NCBI GenBank assembly: GCA_021292105.1
Contig: CM037868.1
Coordinates: 29,834,403 to 29,898,402, forward strand
Direction of reading: 5' to 3'
Length of the DNA: 64,000 nt
Source of the DNA: Anadara kagoshimensis
Taxonomy: Eukaryota; Mollusca; Bivalvia; Arcoida; Arcidae
This document shows positions 35,946 through 64,000 of this stretch, piece after piece (position 1 is the stretch's first letter; each line of letters begins with the position of its first letter). The notes under the pieces were generated by a model. It had not been told where the DNA came from and did no database searches. It worked only from the letters and a program-made list of their open reading frames with translations. The translations under genes were made by a program, and so were the position numbers.

Positions 35946-36230
35946 ACACAACGGTCAATGACGTAGAGCACAATGATTGTGAAACCGGGGCCTAGTACAC
36001 AACGGTCAATGACGTTGAGCACAATGATTGTGAAACCGGGGTCTGGTACACAACGGTCAATGACGTTGAGCACAATGATTGTGAAACCGGGGCCTAGTAC
36101 ACAACGGTCAATGACGTTGAGCACAATGATTGTGAAACCGGGGCCTGGTACACAACGGTCAATGACGTTGAGCACAATGATTGTGAAACCGGGGCCTGGT
36201 ACACAACGGTCAATGACGTTGAGCACATAA
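35921..36230. repeat. 51-bp minisatellite grown from the MITE end
   Basis: Six units of CACAATGATTGTGAAACCGG + GGCCTGGTACACAACGGTCA + ATGACGTTGAG. The first half of each unit is the terminal repeat of the adjoining MITE; the second half is its flank. Units differ by only 1-2 bases, so the expansion is recent. Open frames run on both strands because 51 is a multiple of three. Confidence 0.9.
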
Positions 36231-36945
36231 ATATGCTAAAGACCAATCATGGAGCGGTTTATGATTGATTTGCCCCACCAGCCTGTTTTAATAGTTCAAG
36301 CCTTGATGAACGATTAAAACAAACGTTAATCTTTATATTTACAATCGTGTAAGTGTTCTTTTTTAATTTTAAAGAATACAAGATTAAACAAAAGACGTCA
36401 AATTGGAACTATCATTTGGGATTATTTGAGGATATTGTGCATTATATAACGTTTCATACGCCATTACCATTTCATCGAAAAAAATAACGTCAGTCGGAGA
36501 AAAGAGATATTTAAATTGTAAATAGAAACAAAGATGCAGAATTTTAGAAAAATATTTTTCTTCTTAATAAACTAACTAAAATGAGGATGTTGAACCCTTT
36601 TATAATTTAAATTAAACACTTAAAATCTATAAATAGACATCATGACTTACTACGGATATGGTTTCTCATTTCTCTTTTGTTACTTTTGATTACACACGAC
36701 TGATCAATATAGCTAGTCCTAAAGTAAGAATCCCAGACACTTCACATTTAGCTGGATACCCCTCAATATAAGCAAAATATTCTTGACTGGGACGTAAAAC
36801 CCCATTTCATCAATTATATAATTAATGATATGAGAATCTCTATTTTGCAATTTTACATAATGTATGTAAAAAGACAAATTTGAGGTAATACATGCAAATG
36901 GTTCTTGCAAGAATGTGTGCAATAATATAAGTGGATCTTTTGAGC
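36231..36945. other. intergenic, no gene seen
   Basis: 36735-36800 is a SINE tail (TATTCTTGACTGGGACGTAA). Otherwise AT-rich and featureless. Confidence 0.5.
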
Positions 36946-36947
<2 letters not shown>

Positions 36948-36990
<43 letters not shown>

Positions 36991-37165
36991 GGATTGAGAG
37001 AGAGGAAGAGTGTGTGTGTATATGTGTGCGAGTGAGAGATGAGAGAAGGAGAGAGGGGGCGAAAGAGAGAGTGAGAGAGAGTGGGAAGGGGAGAAGAAGA
37101 GAGAGTGAGAGACAGGGGAGAAGGAGAGAGACAGAGACAGAGAGAAAGAGAGAGAGAGAGAGCGC
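36948..37165. repeat. (GA)n-rich microsatellite
   Basis: GA-dinucleotide tract with GT and GGGA interruptions; purine-only strand for most of its length. Confidence 0.95.
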
Positions 37166-37390
37166 GTGTGTGCTGTCGTCTTGCTTTGGGTCAGAAAGGT
37201 ATTACATTTTACTTATTCGATAGGTAAGTCGTCCATGATTTCAGCACAGAACTGTATTCACCATTCATTAAAATATTTTGAAGTAGTGAAGAGTTATCGG
37301 GAATGTCATAACCAATAATAATTTTATTTGTATTTTATCTAAATTTCAATTAGAAGTCAAAATAATCTGAGAAGACACGAATACGTAGAA
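37166..37390 (+). repeat. dispersed repeat next to GA tract, copy 1
   Basis: Matches 63760-63970 (CTTGCTTTGGGTCA, AACTGTATTCACCATTCATT, AGAGTTATCGGGAATGTC, AATAATTTTATTTG). Both copies follow a GA tract on the same side, so the microsatellite travels with the repeat. Confidence 0.65.
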
Positions 37391-37915
37391 AATTAAAATA
37401 TTATTTCTCTGTATGTCAAACCAAAAATAGAATAAAACATGCATCTACAAAGTTGATTTTAAATAAATTTATAAATGAAACCACAAGGAAGTAAAATCAA
37501 ATAACATTATAATACAACATTGCTCAATGTTAGCCACTTCTATTTCCCGTGATGTTCTAGTTGTTTAACAGAAAAGTATAAGATATCGGAACAGCCTCCG
37601 ATGTCAAACGGGAAGGTGGTTCATTATATCCGTCATGGAAATTTTGACCACTCGCCCTTTCGGGGCGCTCTCTCAATTTTTAAACTATTTCTGACTTTTT
37701 ACTTTTCTAATTTTTGTCTTGTCTAGCATTGTACAGTTGGTGTTCTATTGCTTACAATAGCCATCATCTGCCCCTGGACTACTGCTGTCTAGTGGTTAAA
37801 GCTTTAACCACAAGGCGTAGGTGATTAAGGGTTCAACTTGGAAAGTGGTTGTTATTGCAGGCAATAGCCAGTCTCTGCTGCTTAGCTACGTTTGCCTAAT
37901 GGTTAGTGTGACCAC
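37391..37915. other. intergenic with tRNA-like heads
   Basis: 37780-37850 and 37890-37915 contain tRNA-head-like pieces (TGTCTAGTGGTTAAAGC, TTTGCCTAATGGTTAGTG) that are probably SINE fragments. No gene. Confidence 0.45.
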
Positions 37916-37920
37916 TTAGC

Positions 37921-38255
37921 TATAGGTAGCTCAGTTGGTAGTGTGCGCACTCCGTAAGTGGGATGTCGTGGGGTCATATCCTGGACCAGGTCTGACCCGA
38001 GACTTGGAAGTGGGTTGCGACTATTCTTTCGCACAAGCACTAGGCATTAATCAAAATCAGTTTTTTTTGGATGGGAACTTAAAATAAACGAGGTCCCGTG
38101 TCACGGTGGGCTCGGCACGCTAAAGAACCCTGCTATATAATGCCATCAGCGTAACGCACATGCCACATTTCTGCACCTTCAACTATTGCTGGCGACATCT
38201 CGATATAAGTGAAATATTCTTGACTGGGACACTATTACTCAGCTGCTAATGGTCA
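37921..38255 (+). repeat. tRNA-derived SINE with head
   Basis: The head has box A TAGCTCAGTTGGTAG and a decayed box B (GGGGTCATATCC). The body CGAGGTCCCGTGTCACGGTG and tail follow. One of the best-preserved copies in the window. Confidence 0.85.
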
Positions 38256-38399
38256 TGACATTATCCCTGTGGTACTGTTGCCTAGTGGTTAATATATTCG
38301 ACAACTTTATTTTTTTTATTCTTACCAAGTGATTGGGCAATAATCCTTTAATCAAAAGGCAACCATTACCGCGTTACTTTGGCAAAGTCATTACTGTAA

Positions 38400-38636
38400 A
38401 ACGACAGGGTTAGAAATGGCATTAAAAAATAAAAGTCGTTTTTCTTCGCAAAAGACCTTAATTGATTACCTGTGTCACAACAGGCGTGGCACATTAATGA
38501 TCCCTTACTGCAAACGGCAAAGGTATTTTTTATCACTTTATCACTAGCTGGTGACGTTTTGATGTAAGTAAAATACTTGTTTCTTGAGTAGGACGTAAAA
38601 CCCCAAATCAATCAATCAATCAATCAATCAATCAAG
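38400..38636 (+). repeat. SINE variant with (AATC)n tail
   Basis: Diverged body (GTGTCACAACAGGCGTGGCA, TAGCTGGTGACG, GAGTAGGACGTAAAACCCC) ending in AATC repeats. The AATC tail marks a subfamily also seen at 52802-53345 and, reversed, at 55890 and 59405. Confidence 0.7.
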
Positions 38637-38749
38637 CAATCCATCTGTGACTTAAAACAATTTTTCACTCCGATGCACGTCATACGTTAAGGTGGAAAAA
38701 AAGCATATTCAGGCCGAGAACCGGACACTGGATCTCCAGCGCTACTAGT

Positions 38750-39037
38750 ATACCCAGACCGAGACACCCCCCCCCCCCTGTATTCTCCCATGGTCATCAA
38801 GGAAATCTCGTCCATTTACCCTTGGAATTATAGCATATGGCCAGCAAGCGCCAGTCCACTACTTCCGGGGTTACACTGACCCCAAAATTGTAATATGAAG
38901 GAGACAAATTCAGGAGATCTGTTATATGTATGGTTTTCTCTTGACTCGTCACACACACACACACACACACTGTGGCGCTTAACACGAACGCACACATTTT
39001 GATGTTTATTACACACATTGAGGTACTTCATACGAAA

Positions 39038-39095
<58 letters not shown>
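38750..39095. repeat. microsatellite cluster
   Basis: C-run at 38766-38779, (AC)n at 38949-38970 and (GA)n at 39040-39090 ending in a G-run. Confidence 0.9.
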
Positions 39096-39096
<1 letters not shown>

Positions 39097-39384
39097 TGTC
39101 TAATTTATTATTATTTTGATAATACTTTAAAGAGTTTAACTTAACAGAATTTTGTGTACGCTCCCAAAACAATTACCGGAAACGATCGATTCTACTTGAA
39201 ACAACTAAATACAGGGAACTTTGTCAATCTCGATTTAGAGAATTAATTATATATTTTTCAATGCACACTCATATACGCCTTCATCAATCAATCAATCAAT
39301 TAATCAATCACCTAGCCGACCAAACAACCAATCACTCAACTTCTCAATAAATCAATCAATAATACATTTCAGTAATTTGATATC

Positions 39385-39390
39385 TTTAAT
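39385..39390 (-). terminator. possible poly(A) signal of cathepsin gene
   Basis: The minus strand reads ATTAAA about 120 bases after the cathepsin stop codon. No AATAAA lies closer. Weak call. Confidence 0.3.
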
Positions 39391-39510
39391 TTTACAAAAA
39401 AAAAACCCAAACAATAACAAGTTTTTTCGTGAAAATTATAACTGGTAGAAGCGCCAATAACACTATATATAGGATACATATATCACGACCCCTCGGTTAC
39501 CATGGTTACG

Positions 39511-60941
<21,431 letters not shown>

Positions 60942-60962
60942 AGTGTTCCTGTTTTATATCAA

Positions 60963-61260
60963 ATGGATTGGTTGATTGATTTGAATTTTAAGTCCCAGCC
61001 ACGAATATTTCACTTATATCGAGACATAGTCAGCCACATTTTAAATGGTAAAATAATTACCAAATTAATGAAGAAATTTGAGTGTTTTAAGCCATTTTTT
61101 CACACTCAACGAGGCCGCCTGTTCTCGATTATTCCGAACTTAAACAACTGCTCTGAAAATTTCTCACATTGGAATCTACTTCGAATGGGTTTCGAACCCA
61201 AATGGTACGTAAGTTGTGCTTTGGACCACGGAGCCAAAGAGGCCCGTTCAAATTCATATA
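60963..61260 (-). repeat. diverged SINE upstream of cathepsin
   Basis: Reverse SINE tail (TTGATTTGAATTTTAAGTCC, TATTTCACTTATATCGAGAC) right in front of the cathepsin start, with a possible decayed head (GGGTTTCGAACCC at 61188-61200). It occupies the likely promoter region. Confidence 0.6.
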
Positions 61261-61324
61261 TAAAAAGGCTTGCTTTACAAACGTAGTTAAATAGAGTATT
61301 TCAGATTTTACGACTGCGGTACAT

Positions 61325-61570
61325 GTACCTCAGTTGATATAGTGACCTCTTCGTTCGTGTTAGTGGGAGGATAGGATCAAAACCTGACCGAGTCTGACCA
61401 AGACTTAAAATGGTAGTGACTGTTCTTTCGCCAAGAAGTGATCTATAGTGTCATAGTGGACGTGACATACTAACGAACTTTTCCCCACCTTGTCCTCAGC
61501 GTAATGCAAGGATACAAAATTCTGCCACTTCACATATATTTGTAGACGTTTCATTTCAAGTGAAAAATCC
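61325..61570 (+). repeat. tRNA-derived SINE, diverged
   Basis: TCTGACCAAGACTTAAAATG, TGTTCTTTCGCCAAG, TCTGCCACTTCACATAT; the head is degenerate. Confidence 0.65.
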
Positions 61571-62364
61571 AACCAGTCATTCTAGTTTTGTTCACACTAA
61601 GCCACCATGAGTTCACACCAACCAGACTATTGCATGGTTACCCTGTCAATCTGCCACCAAGGACAAAAGAGTTACCTCCCCTTGGATGAAAAAATGTCCC
61701 AGTTTCACATTTCTTAAATAATTAAACATTTTCTTAACTAAGGTTTTGACCATTTTTGTGAAACCATCATATTATAACATTTTGAATTTTTTCAATGAAA
61801 TAATCAAACATTTATACGTTTTCGTATTATAATTTTTTTTAATATTTCATACAGGAAATTCAAAACATTCATAATATTGCCGTATACCATTTTTTTTTAA
61901 TTTAATCATAAAATAGATATATTGTCAAATACCATTTTTTAATGTATTTTAACAAAACATAGATAGTATATGATAGTATATGACAATATGACAAAACTAT
62001 GAATGAACTTTTTTGACAAAAACTAAAATGATGATTATAATTATAGCATGAATTCCTTGAATATCATTACAAGATCATTGAAATTTAAATTTGTAAGATT
62101 ATTTTATGGGACATCTTAATTAAGGATACTTCTGAAGTTGAACAGACCTTAGTTGAACAGTTCCTTCTTAACTAGGACTTTCGTTTACTTAGTTAAGCAA
62201 ATTTTGACAATCTTTTATTGAACTAAGAATCATTTTATTTTTGACAAAACAACACACCAATGTTATAATCTTGTAAAGCGACATTCTGTAGATATAAATT
62301 CTTTTGAAAAAGAAGTTGGAATTAATAAAGGTCAATTTGTTTTCAAACGGAAAGTATTGTGTTA
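61571..62364. other. intergenic with MITE pieces
   Basis: 61690-61770 and 62150-62200 carry TTCTTAACTA-type ends like the TTAGCTAAG MITE; a GTCATATACC-type palindrome lies at about 61880-62000. No gene. Confidence 0.45.
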
Positions 62365-62369
62365 GAATT

Positions 62370-62650
62370 GAGTAATGGTGTTTAACGTGCCAGTCAAGAA
62401 TATTTCACTTATATCGAGACGTCGCTGGCCATAGGCAGGCGAAGGTGCAGAAATTTCCATGTGCGTTGAGCTGATGTCATTATAGGCCTACAGTAGGGTT
62501 CTTTATCGTGACACGCCTAACGCCTGTTTTAAGTTCCCATGCGAAGAACCGTGACTTCTATTTCGTAATGCCGAGTGTGACTGGCGGGGTTCGAACCCAC
62601 GACCTCTCACTTACAGAGCGAGCATTTTAATAACTGAGCTATATATTGTA
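62370..62650 (-). repeat. tRNA-derived SINE with intact head
   Basis: The minus strand starts ATATAGCTCAGTTATTAAAA (box A) and has a perfect box B GGTTCGAACCCC, then the whole body and tail. Best-preserved reverse copy. Confidence 0.85.
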
Positions 62651-62904
62651 CTAGTATTGGTTGGAAATCGTGACATTAAAAACACTTACATGTTTGATGT
62701 TCTAAAACGGCAAAATGAGTCTTGTTAATGTATCATCAAGGTTACTATTTTTAGATAAGAAAGGCCGCCTATCGCAAAGTTCAATTTACGGACCTATTTG
62801 AAATATAGAACACAGAGTTCCAGATTAATCTTAAGGAAAACATGGGTCATAATACCATGTAGTGTTTACCGCATGTCTTATTTTGTCATGAACCCTAAGT
62901 CTAT

Positions 62905-62998
62905 TACGGCGGCATGGATAGGCCAAATGAAAAAAAAATACTAATTCGTTCTAACTATTTTTTTTTTCATTTGGCCCTTCCACGCCGTCGTTGTCTAT
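62905..62998. repeat. short inverted repeat
   Basis: ACGGCGGCATGGATAGGCCA + AATGAAAAAAAAATA pairs with TTTTTTTTTTCATTTGGCCC + TTCCACGCCGTCGT; a hairpin of about 35 bp. Confidence 0.7.
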
Positions 62999-63164
62999 AG
63001 TACAGTCATGTCGAAAATTGAACATTGAGCTAACGAAAATAAGTCGCATCTGCTGAGGGGTCGACATATATAAAGCTAGTCACCAAATATGTTCAGATTG
63101 AGCCTACCAAAATATATGTGTTTGATTTGTTCCGCTAATGACCTATTATTGTTTACAAGTGTCA

Positions 63165-63490
63165 GTAGTCCAGGTGGTAGAGTGATCGCCCGTAAGTGGG
63201 AGGTTGTGGGACCGATCCCCGGCCAGGTCTGACACTTTAAAGTCGTTATACGTAGTGACTGCTCTTTTGTCAAGCACTCAGTATTACCAAAATATAACTC
63301 ACGGTACTTTCGGAATGGGAACATAAAATAAACGAGGCACCGTGTCACGGTATAGGTGGTACGATAAAGAACCCTGCTGATTAATGTCATCAGCGCAGCG
63401 CACAAACAAAATTTTATGCATCTTTACCTTTAGCTGGCGGCATCTCGTTATAAGTGAAATATTCTTGGCTGGTACGTTAGACACCATTAC
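63165..63490 (+). repeat. tRNA-derived SINE with head
   Basis: Head GGTGGTAGAGTGATCGCCCG + TAAGTGGGAGGTTGTGGGAC, body CGAGGCACCGTGTCACGGTA, tail ACACCATTACTTAACTC. Confidence 0.85.
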
Positions 63491-63659
63491 TTAACTCCAG
63501 TAGTGCTAAAATCATATCACTGGACATTTGATCCAGTACCCGTCAGAAATACCATAATCAGATATCCCAATAGTACTGTCACACACCTTTTTCAAAGAAA
63601 TTATCATGAAATACATTTAAGGAATTGTATTTGTTCCGTATAATATTTTTAAACATGTT

Positions 63660-63661
63660 TA

Positions 63662-63735
<74 letters not shown>
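63660..63735. repeat. (GT)n(GA)n microsatellite
   Basis: Perfect GT run followed by a perfect GA run. Confidence 0.95.
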
Positions 63736-63737
<2 letters not shown>

Positions 63738-63970
63738 GAGTTTTGTTAAAATACACTTGAAATATCCCCTCTTGCTCTGGGTCAAGTTTGATTTAAACGT
63801 AATTTATCCTACGGGTAAATCGTGCATGTCTTCCATCCGGAACTGTGTTCACCATTCATTTGAAACAGTCTGTGGTATGTAAGAGTTATGGGGAATGCCC
63901 TAATCAAAAATAATTTTAATTGTTTTTACCTATTACTTCAATTAGTCAAACTACACTGTGAAGATACCAA
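63736..63970 (+). repeat. dispersed repeat next to GA tract, copy 2
   Basis: Pairs with 37166-37390 (CTTGCTCTGGGTCA, ACTGTGTTCACCATTCATTT, AGAGTTATGGGGAATGCC). Confidence 0.65.
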
Positions 63971-64000
63971 TACCAAAAAAAAAAACCAATATATTTTTTA

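Noticed and set aside
35915-36230. 85- and 103-codon frames
   Set aside because: Caused by a 51-bp tandem unit, open on both strands.
63076-63487. Overlapping minus-strand frames of 109 and 62 codons
   Set aside because: Antisense translation of a SINE; the same peptide pattern appears at other SINE copies.

Overview
This is a repeat-dense, intron-rich animal nuclear sequence. No operons, ribosome-binding sites or bacterial genes are visible. The window is AT-rich, full of minisatellites, MITEs and tRNA-headed SINEs, and it carries spliced genes with GT-AG (and one GC-AG) introns. The protein families (secreted cathepsin L, an ALK-type glycine-rich surface protein, a Ty3/Gypsy element with a Leu-type primer site) and the style of the repeats suggest a lophotrochozoan, most likely a marine bivalve mollusc. 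That assignment is inference; no species-diagnostic gene is present.

Two host genes can be built exon by exon, both on the minus strand. (1) Positions 60941 to 39511 hold a complete cathepsin L-like cysteine protease: seven exons, 1014 coding bases, 337 residues, with signal peptide, ERWNIN pro-domain and a Gln/Cys/His/Asn active site. Its last intron is 13.9 kb because a Ty3/Gypsy LTR retrotransposon (41460-52801) sits in it, in the same orientation as the gene. (2) Positions 32710 to 17299 hold a predicted three-exon gene whose phase-1 introns join a cytoplasmic tail with a GPDGPDGP tract and one transmembrane helix to an extracellular glycine-rich (ALK/LTK-like) domain (419 residues). Its introns contain several minisatellites and transposons.

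Layout: 1-5290 is non-coding with a pogo-like MITE, a small LTR-like element encoding only a zinc-knuckle gag-like protein (2748-4424), and a MITE with a 7-bp target duplication. 5585-12700 is mostly tandem repeats (60-, 49- and 20-bp units). 12700-17200 has dispersed repeats, one orphan exon candidate and a long foldback element. 17299-32710 is the glycine-rich gene with its repeat-filled introns. 32711-39500 is intergenic, with SINEs and a 51-bp minisatellite grown from a MITE end. 39511-60941 is the cathepsin gene. 60942-64000 is intergenic with SINEs.

The most informative structures are nested insertions. A 1.28-kb TTAA-flanked element sits inside the protease/RT junction of the Gypsy element, which itself interrupts a SINE within a cathepsin intron. 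A 2.38-kb terminal-inverted-repeat element splits a 50-bp minisatellite. Exon 5 of cathepsin carries a tandem array that has copied its own splice donor five times. All alignments were done by eye; percent identities and family names are therefore approximate.
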